Assembly (NCBI RefSeq): GCF_900112025.1 | Contig: NZ_FOKL01000002.1 | Coordinates: forward strand, 520,339 to 584,338 | Direction: 5' to 3' | Source: Janthinobacterium sp. 344 | GTDB taxonomy: Bacteria > Pseudomonadota > Gammaproteobacteria > Burkholderiales > Burkholderiaceae_D | Length of the DNA: 64,000 bases | Part shown: positions 35,256 through 43,408 of the stretch, one piece after another | Position numbering within the stretch: position 1 is the stretch's first letter | Layout: each line of letters starts with the position of its first letter | Notes under the pieces: model-generated | Told to the model about the DNA's origin: nothing | What the model saw: the letters and a program-made list of their open reading frames with translations, nothing else | Database searches by the model: none | Translations under genes and position numbers: made by a program

Positions 35256-35821
35256 AGTGGAACTCCTTCATCCAGGCTAGTGCTTTTCTTCAATCGGCTG
35301 GATCGAGTTAGCTGACGGTCAAGAAGCATAGATCCAAGGCTACTTTCTGATAATCCGCTGATTGCACTGTTTAAGCGTGCAGCAACGCCTTCCGCGCGAT
35401 GTTGGTTAGTTTCACGGAGCACATGCTCTTGAATAGAACGGGTGTTTGCAAACCCACGAGCTTTAGCGGCGAGGCCAATGGCGTCATAGACTGCTTTGGG
35501 TTCCAAGCGCCCCTCATTGACGAGTTGAATACTCCATTCAACGGCATTGCTCCCAAACACAGAACCGGCAGCTAATGACCGCAACTCTGAGAGTTGCTGA
35601 ATGGCGATTTCGGGGATCATAAGAGAATTATCAAGCCCAGCGAAAATTGACTTCAGGGCACTGATCAACGACCAGGAAACCTCATTCTTGAAATCGCTGG
35701 CGAGTGCGCTAGTTGCCGCCTCTGCCACTTGCTCAGAATCATAGGTAGATTGATCTCCGCGCTTTGCCAGTTCCTTCCATGGTTTTCGCATTGGCAGACT
35801 TCTATGTGGTCCATCGCTCAT
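35252..35821 (-). CDS. Unknown 189-residue protein, first gene of the QueC-like/ImmA/PIN operon
   Basis: Helix-rich, no recognised family, no signal peptide. The start MSDGPHRSLPMRKPWKELAKRG is preceded by AGGGAGG 7 bp upstream. Its stop overlaps the QueC-like start by 4 bp (ATGA), so the two products are probably made in fixed ratio and may interact. I considered QatB and found no similarity by eye. Confidence 0.65.
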   Translation of the reverse strand: MSDGPHRSLPMRKPWKELAKRGDQSTYDSEQVAEAATSALASDFKNEVSWSLISALKSIFAGLDNSLMIPEIAIQQLSELRSLAAGSVFGSNAVEWSIQLVNEGRLEPKAVYDAIGLAAKARGFANTRSIQEHVLRETNQHRAEGVAARLNSAISGLSESSLGSMLLDRQLTRSSRLKKSTSLDEGVPL

Positions 35822-35836
35822 CGCCAGCCCTCCCTT

Positions 35837-35867
35837 TTGTCATATTTTATAAAATAAAATACGACAA
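35837..35867. promoter_or_regulatory. 31-bp near-perfect palindrome, operator of the QueC-like/ImmA/PIN operon
   Basis: Arms of 14 bp (TTGTCATATTTTAT and ATAAAATACGACAA) flank AAA with a single mismatch. It overlies the -10 box and spacer of the operon promoter, so a bound repressor would block transcription. The XRE-ImmA protein of the operon is the obvious candidate ligand. Confidence 0.75.
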
Positions 35868-35873
35868 TGTCAA
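35846..35873 (-). promoter_or_regulatory. Promoter of the QueC-like/ImmA/PIN operon
   Basis: Consensus -35 TTGACA (35868-35873 on the minus strand) and -10 TATAAA (35846-35851) with a 16-bp spacer. The transcript would begin near 35838, leaving a leader of only about 17 nt. Confidence 0.75.
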
Positions 35874-36379
35874 ATCATATCTACTTTTTGACGAAAGAAC
35901 CGCACCACTTTGCGAATGCTCCGGGAAATGTTACCTCATGCATAAGCATCGGCTATCGCTCCCTCAGCTCGATAGAGCCCGGTCCGCCCCCCCCCCCCCT
36001 TATTCTTGAGGTGTCGCTGGTCGGGTGCTGGCCGGGTGCTGGCCGGGATTCTGGTCTTCCTGCACAGTCAGCGCCTGAAAAAAACCGTTGACTGAACGAT
36101 GTCCCTGACGCAACGGATTCACGGACCAGCCAATTGGCGGTCCGCAGCGGGTCTACGAGCCGCCAGGGTCAAGTCCGCCATTCGGACACAGACTGATGCA
36201 TTGAACGCCGTAAAAGCATGCTCAGTCGATACCTAATTAGAACCACGAACGCGCGCCGCAGGCGTGCGGGGCTGCCGCGCAGAGGCAGCAGTTAGACAAT
36301 TCGGAGAGGACCGGCAAGCCCGCCCCGTGACGTCTTACGAGGTGGGGGCACTTTTAATCCAGCCACTGTTAATTCCCAC
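35874..36379. other. Gene-free stretch between operon promoter and alpA
   Basis: Holds a run of 13 C (35987-35999), two tandem copies of GGGTGCTGGCC (about 36023-36044), inverted repeats CAGTCAGCG/CGTTGACTG (36065-36094), CGGACC..GGTCCG (36122-36144) and GTCCG-CCATT-CGGAC (36173-36187), and copy B of the stem-loop repeat (36246-36312). No credible gene. Confidence 0.5.
36246..36312. repeat. Stem-loop repeat, copy B
   Basis: Second copy of the element at 29836-29903; here the stem GCTGCC/GGCAGC is perfect. It ends with GCAGTTAGACAATTCGG just before alpA's 3' end. Confidence 0.5.
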
Positions 36380-36580
36380 TCAAGCGATTCCACGCCTAGC
36401 GTCAATACAGCGCTGCTGCCATTCGGCAATTTCGGCTGCGTCCCAGGCGACAGACTTGGGGCCGATGGGAATCGGTGCTGGCAACACACCCGCCTTCACC
36501 TTGCGCCAGATTGTGGCGCGCGACCAGCCGGTGGCCTCAATTACCGCAGGCAAGCGGAGGAATTTTTTAGTCGTGGTCAT
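36380..36580 (-). CDS. AlpA-family DNA-binding protein
   Basis: 66 residues: FLRLPAVIEATGWSRATIWR is the MerR-like helix-turn-helix of AlpA proteins, which switch on integrase/excision genes of P4-like and other elements. GGAG lies 7 bp before ATG 36580; an in-frame ATG upstream is not supported. Located between the operon and the second recombinase, same strand. Confidence 0.88.
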   Translation of the reverse strand: MTTTKKFLRLPAVIEATGWSRATIWRKVKAGVLPAPIPIGPKSVAWDAAEIAEWQQRCIDARRGIA

Positions 36581-36716
36581 AAGATTCTCCTTCGATTGAT
36601 GAACAGCAAACAATGGAGAGTCATGCCGACTCTCCGCGATAATTCCGGTAGCTCCAGCGCTGCCCCTTCTGCATCTCTTCTATTCCATGCGCTACGCCCC
36701 TGATAAAAGTGGGCGG

Positions 36717-37583
36717 TCATCTGCCCAGATAGATGGACGTGACCTGTTCACGGCCATGTCCCATCTCCGTCGAAATCTTTAACCTTGCAGCGTTATCCGC
36801 CAACTTTTGTGAAGCATCCAGCTGTCTGGACGTCGGGCCGCCACTGGCTGAGCAAGGTCGGCCAATCAACTCGGCATAGCGCCGCTGCGCGTACTCATGG
36901 CGTAGCCCATGCACGCCATGGATGCCAGCCTTGTCGCACTGCGCACGAAAGCGGTTCAACTGGTCCCGATACCGCAACTGCGCCGGAATCAAGCTGCCTT
37001 TTCCCGCCAGCGCCTTGGCCGCCTCCAGCACGGCGCGCTGATGCATGCTGGCAATCGGCACCTCCCGGTATTTGCCACCCTTGGTCCAGCTATCCTGCAG
37101 CCGCAGGATGTTCCCGCCATCGGCCCATCCCGGCTTGATCTTGATGCTTTCCTCGCGCCGCAAACCAAACGCCGCCTGCAGCTGCAGCGACATGCGCGTA
37201 TACGGATCGTTCACGCGGGCCAGCGTGTCGGCGTCCAGCACCTTCGCCTTCGAAACATTGGTGACAAACACCCGCTCCGCGATGCCGTATTCGCCGTTGG
37301 TGCGCGCAATGATGTTCTCCTTGCCGATCTTCTCGGCCCACCAGCGCAGGGCGCTCATGCGATTCTTGATGGTTCCAGTACTGACGCCATCCTGCTTCCA
37401 CTTATCGAGCAGCGCCGCCACATGCTTCGGTTTCAGACTGTCCACGCTCATATGCTGGAAGCCCCGTTCCGCCAGGTCGTTGGCGCACAGGTTTAATAAG
37501 CGCTCGCGGTCGGCCTGCGTCGCAAAGCTGCCATCCCGGTTGCGGTGACACAGTTGCTTGAGCTGGTAGTTCAAGTCGCGCAT
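36717..37583 (-). CDS. Tyrosine recombinase, integrase-domain (Integrase_1-like) type
   Basis: 288 residues. A SAM-like N-terminal DNA-binding part (LKPKHVAALLDKWKQDGVSTGTIKNRMSALRWW) precedes the catalytic domain: Arg in FGLRREESIKI, H-x-x-R in HGLRHEYAQ, a C-terminal histidine in MGHGREQ and the nucleophile tyrosine in TSIYLGR at the end. Different family from the P4-type integrase at the right end; probably works on another site or left from an older element. ATG 37583 chosen; a GTG at 37616 would add 11 residues. The gene starts 119 bp downstream of the hairpin-rich tract. Confidence 0.85.
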   Translation of the reverse strand: MRDLNYQLKQLCHRNRDGSFATQADRERLLNLCANDLAERGFQHMSVDSLKPKHVAALLDKWKQDGVSTGTIKNRMSALRWWAEKIGKENIIARTNGEYGIAERVFVTNVSKAKVLDADTLARVNDPYTRMSLQLQAAFGLRREESIKIKPGWADGGNILRLQDSWTKGGKYREVPIASMHQRAVLEAAKALAGKGSLIPAQLRYRDQLNRFRAQCDKAGIHGVHGLRHEYAQRRYAELIGRPCSASGGPTSRQLDASQKLADNAARLKISTEMGHGREQVTSIYLGR

Positions 37584-37701
37584 GGCAAAGTCATCCCTTC
37601 GATCTTTGGTTTTCACATCGATGCCGCGTGGTGTAATCCTGTCTGGTAAGTGTTTCTGGCCACCCTCACTGCCTCGGCAGAAAAGGTTGAATCAAGGGCC
37701 T

Positions 37702-38478
37702 CGGGACACCACTCCCGTGTATGCGGTTGCTGTTACTGCCTGCCCGCGCCGCATGCGCGTGTGGCACCGCTGCGCGCTCCCGGAGGAAGCTGCCGCAGCG
37801 GGGACCAATCACCCAGGGTCCATGGAGTGCACATCGTGCACGGATCAACTTCTACGAATCAGCCCGTAGCGGGCGAAGGAAATCGCAGGGCTTGCCTGCG
37901 ATGCGGGGCGCCTGGCCCCGTCACTGAACAACATCACGCGGTGGAATTCCGCTTGCCGCCAGGGCCTATGCCGTCGGCGGCGCGTCGTCACTGGCAGCAC
38001 GCCGCCAGTAACGACGCGCGCACGCAGCCATGGCATGCGACGGCATACAAGCCAGCATCGCACTCGCGGTGACGATACTGGCGACTCTGGAGCACATGCG
38101 CTGGCGGCAGCCGCGATGGCATCGCATCGCTGGCATTTCTGCTGACGGTGCGGCTTGCGGTAGAGCCATGCTGTGCTTCATACGGTGCGCTACCTCGCGG
38201 GCATGCGAACCAATCGGGGCAGGAGTCTTGCTCCTGTTTGAGGAAGCGCCCATCGGGCGCAATCGTCCAGGCAATCCGTCTTGCGGATTGTGGGATATGA
38301 AGACGCTGAAGGCAGCGCTTTATCGTGCCGAGATGTGCATGCTTCTGCATGGCCCGGCGATCTGTCTAGCAAAAACTGCTAAGTATCATGGTGGCGGGTG
38401 ACGACCGCAACGCCTATGCCGCTAAGCATAGGGACATGCTCGATGCATGCCCTCGTGGGAGCGATTCCCACATAAGAG
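37702..38478 (-). ncRNA. Candidate large structured RNA (hairpin-packed, gene-free tract)
   Basis: No frame on either strand looks coding, yet perfect hairpins follow one another. Those of six or more base pairs: 37767-37801 (8 bp), 37827-37841 (6), 37882-37902 (8), 37904-37920 (6), 37955-37981 (6, with an inner GGC-CTAT-GCC), 37982-38017 (7+6 with one C-A mismatch), 38220-38236 (6), 38246-38260 (6), 38272-38290 (7), 38413-38432 (7), 38455-38471 (6). Five-bp ones fill much of the rest (37702, 37745, 37862, 38304, 38338, 38367). On the minus strand several loops are CAAGA, CAAGA, CAAGC, CAGGC or GAT. A promoter lies at its right edge. Large mobile-element RNAs such as GOLLD and ROOL are a precedent; identity unknown. 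Confidence 0.45.
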
Positions 38479-38484
38479 AGCTTC

Positions 38485-38512
38485 ATTCTATGCCTGATAT
38501 CGACGTTTGCAA
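38485..38512 (-). promoter_or_regulatory. Putative promoter of the structured RNA
   Basis: On the minus strand TTGCAA (38507-38512) and TAGAAT (38485-38490) are 16 bp apart. A start near 38478 would place the first hairpin (38455-38471) at the RNA 5' end. Confidence 0.45.
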
Positions 38513-38580
38513 GCGGTTCGTTTCGTCAAGTGCGCTTTTCGTAGTACGCAGAATTGGAACCCGGTCAAAGACTCCGATAG

Positions 38581-39219
38581 CTACTGCATGTTGTCGCCCT
38601 GGCGACGTACCCGCCTCCTTGACTCCTTCATCGCACTAACCAATTGGTCCATGCTCATACCGTTACGTAAATAACTGGCAGCGAGCGCCGTCGCGACACC
38701 CTCCAGCTGACGGGAGACGACCTGCAAACCAGCCTGTTCAATTTGCCGAATGGCTGCTTGCTGGATACTGTGCTGTGCTTCACTGATGGAAATCCGCTGC
38801 AATGCCGGAAATAAGGCGGTTTCGAGGTGACGGATAGCGAGCAGGGTCGCCCGCCGAATACTGGTCTGCACATGGCCCCACTCCGGCTCATCGAATATTT
38901 CGTCGATTGGAATAGGCTTTGGCAGTGGATGCAATTTTTCTCGATTGAATTCTGTGTGCGGGTCCTGCTGCTGCTCCAGCAGCTGATGCGCTGCAAGCCT
39001 GTGTTCTCTCGCTTTGGCAATGGAAACTTCAGGGTACCGGCCAAAAGTCAGAACGCTTTCGCCACCGCTTTGCTGGAGATACTTCATGCGCCAGACCTTG
39101 CTGCCGCTGGGCTGCACTGCGATGTACAGACCAGCCCCATCGAATAGTTTGTATATTTTGTCCTTCGGAGCAGCTTGCTTGATAAGCTCATCCGTGAGGC
39201 GCAATACATACTTAGACAT
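38581..39219 (-). CDS. Stand-alone DUF4102 (integrase arm-binding domain) protein
   Basis: 212 residues. Residues 1-85 (MSKYVLRLTDELIKQAAPKDKIYKLFDGAGLYIAVQPSGSK split over positions 1-41) are the arm-type DNA-binding domain of P4-like integrases. The remaining 125 residues are helical and lack the catalytic R/H/R/Y domain. AGGAGGG is 5 bp before ATG 39219, and the gene overlaps the real integrase stop by 8 bp, so it is expressed with it. It may bind the same arm sites and modulate recombination (inference). Confidence 0.8.
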   Translation of the reverse strand: MSKYVLRLTDELIKQAAPKDKIYKLFDGAGLYIAVQPSGSKVWRMKYLQQSGGESVLTFGRYPEVSIAKAREHRLAAHQLLEQQQDPHTEFNREKLHPLPKPIPIDEIFDEPEWGHVQTSIRRATLLAIRHLETALFPALQRISISEAQHSIQQAAIRQIEQAGLQVVSRQLEGVATALAASYLRNGMSMDQLVSAMKESRRRVRRQGDNMQ

Positions 39220-40522
39220 GGTGCCCTCCTGTTCCGCCATCCCGGCTGAATTCGCCACTGACCAGCGTTAATCTTGGCGTCTGCGGCGGCGCTCCCTTGC
39301 CGCTGACGGCATCGATATAGTCGGCCCAATCCTGCATCATCCGGCGCCGCTCCGCCAGGAACTGGGCGCGGTCATAGGCGCTGGCCACCTTATCCTTCGG
39401 TGCATGTGCCAGCTGCCGGTCCACGACTTCATGCCGGTAGCCCAGGCGCTCCTTGATGGTGCTCATGGCCAGCGCCCGGAAGCCATGGCCGGTCATCTTG
39501 CCCTTGTATCCCATGCGTCCAAGCGCCACCAGTATCGTGTTATTGCTGATCGGCTTTTCGTGGTCGCGCTGATTCGGGAACAGGTACTTGCTGCGGCCCG
39601 TGATCGCGTGCAGTTCGCGCAGCAGCTCCAGCGCCTGGCGCGACAGACATACGTGATGGTTGGTCATATCCGGATTGACGGTCAGCTTGCCGCGCTTCAT
39701 GCGCTGCCATGGAATGATCCACTCGCCGCGCTCCAGGTCAATTTCACTCCAGGGCGTTTCAATCAACTCGCTGGTACGCACAAAGCACAGCAGCATCAGC
39801 CGCAGCGCAATGCGGGTCGGCGCGAACATACGTGCTTCGTTGCGGTCCAGAATGGCCAGGAACTGCGGTAGCTCGTCGGCGTTGATGGCGGCGAAGTGTC
39901 CGACGCGGACGGTCTTCAGCACATCCTTCATATCGGTGACCAGATTGCGCTCTGTGAATCCGCACTGAATCGCGTAGCTGAAAATTGACGCACATACCGC
40001 TCTCTGGCGATGGGCGACCTCGCTTGCGCCGCGCTCCTCGATCTTGCGCAGTGCGGCGATCACATCGAGGTGCTTGAGTTCATCGATGGGCTTGCGGCCA
40101 ATGGCAGGAAAGATATCTGCCTCCAGCCGTTGCAGGACGTTCTTGGCGGTGCGCTCGCTCCAGGTCGGAACCCTGTTGGCATGCCACTCGCGGGCGATTT
40201 TTTCAAAAGTATTGGCGGCGCGCTCTTTCAACAGTCGTTTGGCGTCGTCGCGATGCTTGGCCGGGTCGATCCCTTGCAGCATCAGGCGCCGCGCTGCCAA
40301 GCGCTTTTCACGCGCATCCTGCAACGTAATTTCCGGATAAGGACCAAACGTCAGTGCGTTCTCCTTGCCGTTGGCCTGGCGAAATTTCCAGCGCCAGATG
40401 CGAGACCCGCTCGGCATGACTTCTACGAACAGGCCGCCGCCGTCGGATAACTTGTATGGTTTATCCTTTGGTTTGGCGTTTTTGACCTGAAGTTCGGACA
40501 GCGGTACGATGAGCTTTGCCAT
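39212..40522 (-). CDS. P4-type tyrosine integrase
   Basis: 436 residues. DUF4102 arm-binding domain at residues 1-90 (AKLIVPLSELQVKNAKPKDK, GGLFVEVMPSGSRIWRWKF), core-binding domain, then the catalytic domain with Arg (FVRTSELIETPW), H-x-x-R (HGFRALAMST), His (QLAHAPKDKV) and Tyr (ASAYDRAQFL). GGAGG precedes ATG 40522. Adjacent to the 3' end of tRNA-Ser(GGA), its evident integration target. Confidence 0.95.
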   Translation of the reverse strand: MAKLIVPLSELQVKNAKPKDKPYKLSDGGGLFVEVMPSGSRIWRWKFRQANGKENALTFGPYPEITLQDAREKRLAARRLMLQGIDPAKHRDDAKRLLKERAANTFEKIAREWHANRVPTWSERTAKNVLQRLEADIFPAIGRKPIDELKHLDVIAALRKIEERGASEVAHRQRAVCASIFSYAIQCGFTERNLVTDMKDVLKTVRVGHFAAINADELPQFLAILDRNEARMFAPTRIALRLMLLCFVRTSELIETPWSEIDLERGEWIIPWQRMKRGKLTVNPDMTNHHVCLSRQALELLRELHAITGRSKYLFPNQRDHEKPISNNTILVALGRMGYKGKMTGHGFRALAMSTIKERLGYRHEVVDRQLAHAPKDKVASAYDRAQFLAERRRMMQDWADYIDAVSGKGAPPQTPRLTLVSGEFSRDGGTGGHHV

Positions 40523-40673
40523 GGTAGCCTCCTTCGCAAATGCGTCTGAAACCACTATAGGACAGTTATGCGGGAATGGTAGTCAAGGATGGGGGAATCC
40601 GGCCCGGCGCTTTCCCTCAAAAAAGTTAGACGTACTGAAACGTCTTGGCACATTTCGAGACGCCGAAAAACGA

Positions 40674-40709
40674 AAAAACCGCTTAGAATCAATGATCTAA
40701 GCGGTTTTT
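40674..40709. terminator. Bidirectional terminator between integrase and tRNA-Ser
   Basis: AAAAACCGCTTAGA and TCTAAGCGGTTTTT form a 14-bp stem with an 8-nt loop; A- and T-runs serve both directions. It probably ends the tRNA-Ser transcript. Confidence 0.85.
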
Positions 40710-40753
40710 GAGGGACTTCCTGAGACGTCCTGATCTTACTTAATTGCTATCCG

Positions 40754-40844
40754 TGGCGGAGAGAGGGGGATTCGAACCCCCGATAGGCTATGAACCTATA
40801 CACGCTTTCCAGGCGTGCGACTTCAACCACTCATCCACCTCTCC
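40754..40844 (-). tRNA. tRNA-Ser(GGA)
   Basis: 91 nt with encoded CCA. Acceptor GGAGAGG pairs with CTCTCC plus G; the anticodon loop CTGGAAA (anticodon GGA) closes on CGCACGC/GCGTG; a long variable arm and T arm GGGGGTTCGAATCCCCC are present, as in type II tRNAs. It is intact and is the integration site of the element. Confidence 0.96.
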
Positions 40845-41067
40845 TGCAGGCAATGTGTCTTACTTACATTGCGTACTATTTCTCGCTTGTCGCGAAGCCG
40901 CAGATTATAGCAAAGATTCTACGGACTGCCAAAGTTATTTACCGTGGGGTAAAACATTCAGGCATCGAAAGCAGCCCCGGAAGGACTGGGGCCGGCCCCT
41001 GAGGGGCCTGCCCCCGATGCTGATTGGGGTGTCGACGGCCCACGCATCGCCGGGCTACTTGGAACGC

Positions 41068-41093
41068 CCGCCCCCAGGTGCTGCCTGGGGCGG
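41068..41093 (-). terminator. Hairpin immediately after acs
   Basis: CCGCCCC(C)AGG pairs with CCTGGGGCGG across a 5-nt loop, starting directly at the acs stop codon. No T-run on the minus strand, so it may act as an RNA 3'-end stabiliser. Confidence 0.5.
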
Positions 41094-43100
41094 TTAAGAC
41101 GCTTCCTTCAACTGCTCCAGGATGGCCGGGTTTTCCAGCGTCGACACGTCCTGCGTGATCGTCTCGCCCTTGGCCAGCACGCGCAGCAGGCGGCGCATGA
41201 TTTTGCCGGAGCGGGTTTTGGGCAGGTTGTCGCCGAAACGGATTTCCTTCGGCTTGGCGATCGGGCCGATTTCCTTGCCGACCCAGTTGCGCAGCTCCAG
41301 GGCCAGCTTCTTCGCTTCCTCGCCGGTCGGACGGGCTTGCTTGAGCACGACGAAGGCGCAGATCGATTCGCCCGTCGTGTCGTCCGGACGGCCCACCACC
41401 GCCGCCTCGGCCACCAGCGGGTTGGCCACCAGCGCCGATTCGATTTCCATCGTGCCCATGCGGTGGCCCGACACGTTCAAGACGTCATCGATGCGGCCCG
41501 TGATGGTGAAGTAGCCCGTATCCTTGTTGCGGATGGCGCCGTCGCCTGCCAGGTACATCTTGCCGCCCAGCTCTTCCGGGAAGTAGCTGGACTTGAAACG
41601 CTCCGGGTTGTTCCAGATCGTGCGGATCATCGATGGCCATGGGCGCTTCACCACCAGGATGCCGCCCTGGCCGTTCGGCACGTCCTGGCCCGCTTCGTCG
41701 ACGATGGCGGCCATGATGCCGGGCAAGGGCAAGGTGCAGGAACCGGGCACCATCGGCGTCGCGCCCGGCAACGGCGTGATCATGTGGCCGCCCGTTTCCG
41801 TCTGCCAGAAGGTGTCGACGATCGGGCACTTCTCGCCGCCGATGTTCTTGTAGTACCACATCCACGCTTCCGGGTTGATCGGCTCGCCGACCGAACCCAG
41901 CAAGCGAAGGCTGGACAGGTCGTAGTTGCTTGGATGGACTTTCGGGTCGACGTCGGCGGCCTTGATCAGCGAACGGATGGCTGTCGGCGCCGTGTAGAAG
42001 ATGCTGACGTTATGCTTCTTGATGGTTTCCCAGAAACGGCCCGCGTTCGGGTAGGTCGGGATGCCTTCGAACACCACTTGCGTGGCGCCCACGGCCATCG
42101 GACCATAGGCGATGTAGCTGTGGCCCGTCACCCAGCCGATGTCGGCCGTGCACCAGAAGACGTCGTCGGGCTTGATGTCGAAGCTCCACTTCATCGTCAG
42201 CGCGGCCCACAGCAGGTAGCCGCCGCTCGAATGCTGCACCCCCTTCGGCGTGCCGGTCGAGCCGGAGGTATACAGGATGAACAGTGGATGCTCGGCATCG
42301 ACCCATTCCGGCTCGCATTGGGCGCTCTGGCCTTCCACCAGCTCGTGCAGCCAGGTGTCGCGGCCGGCCACCATCGGCAGGTCGCTGCCGGTGCGCTTGT
42401 ACACGATGACGTTTTTCACGGAATCGCAGCCGCCCAGCGCCAGCGCTTCGTCGACGATGGCTTTCAGCGGCAGTTTCTTGCCACCGCGCAATTGCTCGTC
42501 GCCCGTGATGACGGCCACGGCGCCCGCGTCGATGATGCGTTCCTGCAGGGATTTGGCCGAGAAGCCGCCGAAGACGACGGAATGCGTGGCGCCGATGCGC
42601 GCACAGGCTTGCATTGCGGCAACGCCTTCGACGGACATCGACATATAGATGATCACGCGGTCGCCCTTGGCGATGCCCTTGGCTTTCAGGCCATTGGCGA
42701 ACTTGCAGACTTTCTCGTGCAGTTCTTTATATGTTGCCTTGGTAACAGTGCCATCGTCCGCTTCGAAGATGATGGCGGTCTTGTCGCCCAGGCCATTTTC
42801 GATGTTGCGGTCGAGGCAGTTGTACGAGACGTTCAGCAAACCGTCTTCGAACCATTTGTAGAATGGCGCATTGTCTTCGTTCAGGGTGCGGGTGAACGGC
42901 TTTTTCCAGCTCAGGTTCTCGCGCGCCAGGCGGGCCCAGAAGCCCTCGTAGTCGGATTCCGCCTCTTTCACCATGGCGTGGTAGGCGGCCATGCCGGAAA
43001 TGGTGGCTTGTGCGGCAAAGGCCGCCGATGGTTCAAATACGCGCGCCTCTTCTGGTCCTTGCTGCTGCGTGCCCTGTCCTTGGTTTTCTGTAGCGGCCAT
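41094..43100 (-). CDS. acs: Acetyl-CoA synthetase
   Basis: Activates acetate to acetyl-CoA through acetyl-AMP, feeding the glyoxylate shunt with aceA. 668 residues, slightly longer than the usual 650 because of a Gln/Glu-rich N-terminus. Adenylation motifs are intact: [29 protein letters not shown], and the C-terminal acetylation lysine in TRSGKIMRR (K633). Monocistronic; convergent with nothing before tRNA-Ser. Confidence 0.97.
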   Translation of the reverse strand: MAATENQGQGTQQQGPEEARVFEPSAAFAAQATISGMAAYHAMVKEAESDYEGFWARLARENLSWKKPFTRTLNEDNAPFYKWFEDGLLNVSYNCLDRNIENGLGDKTAIIFEADDGTVTKATYKELHEKVCKFANGLKAKGIAKGDRVIIYMSMSVEGVAAMQACARIGATHSVVFGGFSAKSLQERIIDAGAVAVITGDEQLRGGKKLPLKAIVDEALALGGCDSVKNVIVYKRTGSDLPMVAGRDTWLHELVEGQSAQCEPEWVDAEHPLFILYTSGSTGTPKGVQHSSGGYLLWAALTMKWSFDIKPDDVFWCTADIGWVTGHSYIAYGPMAVGATQVVFEGIPTYPNAGRFWETIKKHNVSIFYTAPTAIRSLIKAADVDPKVHPSNYDLSSLRLLGSVGEPINPEAWMWYYKNIGGEKCPIVDTFWQTETGGHMITPLPGATPMVPGSCTLPLPGIMAAIVDEAGQDVPNGQGGILVVKRPWPSMIRTIWNNPERFKSSYFPEELGGKMYLAGDGAIRNKDTGYFTITGRIDDVLNVSGHRMGTMEIESALVANPLVAEAAVVGRPDDTTGESICAFVVLKQARPTGEEAKKLALELRNWVGKEIGPIAKPKEIRFGDNLPKTRSGKIMRRLLRVLAKGETITQDVSTLENPAILEQLKEAS

Positions 43101-43408
43101 GCTTGTCTCCAGTGTAGTAATTGTTTGCTAACACGATAAGCGCCATGTCTTACGGACGCCTTACATTGTGCATTTTGTGCAGCGTTTCCCTCTGTCCAGG
43201 CTAACCATAAGCGCCTTCCACGATGGGAGTCAAGGGGACGCCGTACAGTATTTTCGCTGGGAAATTGCCTCGCGCACCGAAGCTTCAATACCACTTTGTG
43301 TTTCATCAAACCCAATAATCCAGAGCCAGGTCATGCGCAGTGATCAACAGCAAGTGTAAAATGTCGGGCATGCCAAAAATTGGTATTTACTCCCCCAGGA
43401 CACTCCAC
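43101..43408. other. Divergent gap between acs and the YqhA-like gene
   Basis: 308 bp that must hold promoters for both genes. I see no convincing -35/-10 pair or palindrome and no small gene. Confidence 0.4.

Larger units (their letters stand above)
30006..40776. mobile_element. Integrative element inserted at tRNA-Ser(GGA)
   Basis: The right end is the 3' part of an intact tRNA-Ser and a P4-type integrase gene facing away from it. The left end is a 16-bp direct repeat of the tRNA 3' end (GAGAGGGGGATTCGAA at 30006-30021 and 40761-40776). Inside are genes of lower GC and different codon use, AlpA, two recombinases and a DUF4102 protein. Cargo: HEPN-motif protein and the QueC-like/ImmA/PIN operon. 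No conjugation, replication or capsid genes are seen, so it is a small satellite-like or mobilised island of about 10.7 kb. Confidence 0.7.

Noticed and set aside
33882-35821. Complete Qat system or queuosine pathway
   Set aside because: No QatA ATPase, TatD nuclease, or queD/queE/queF neighbours; only the QueC-like part is shared.
37988-38401. Open frames of about 120 codons on both strands in the hairpin-rich tract
   Set aside because: Odd composition, no ribosome site, and the stems run through them regardless of codon phase.
37702-38478. CRISPR array or attC array reading of the hairpin tract
   Set aside because: Stems differ in sequence and spacing; no repeated unit of constant length and no integron core sites.
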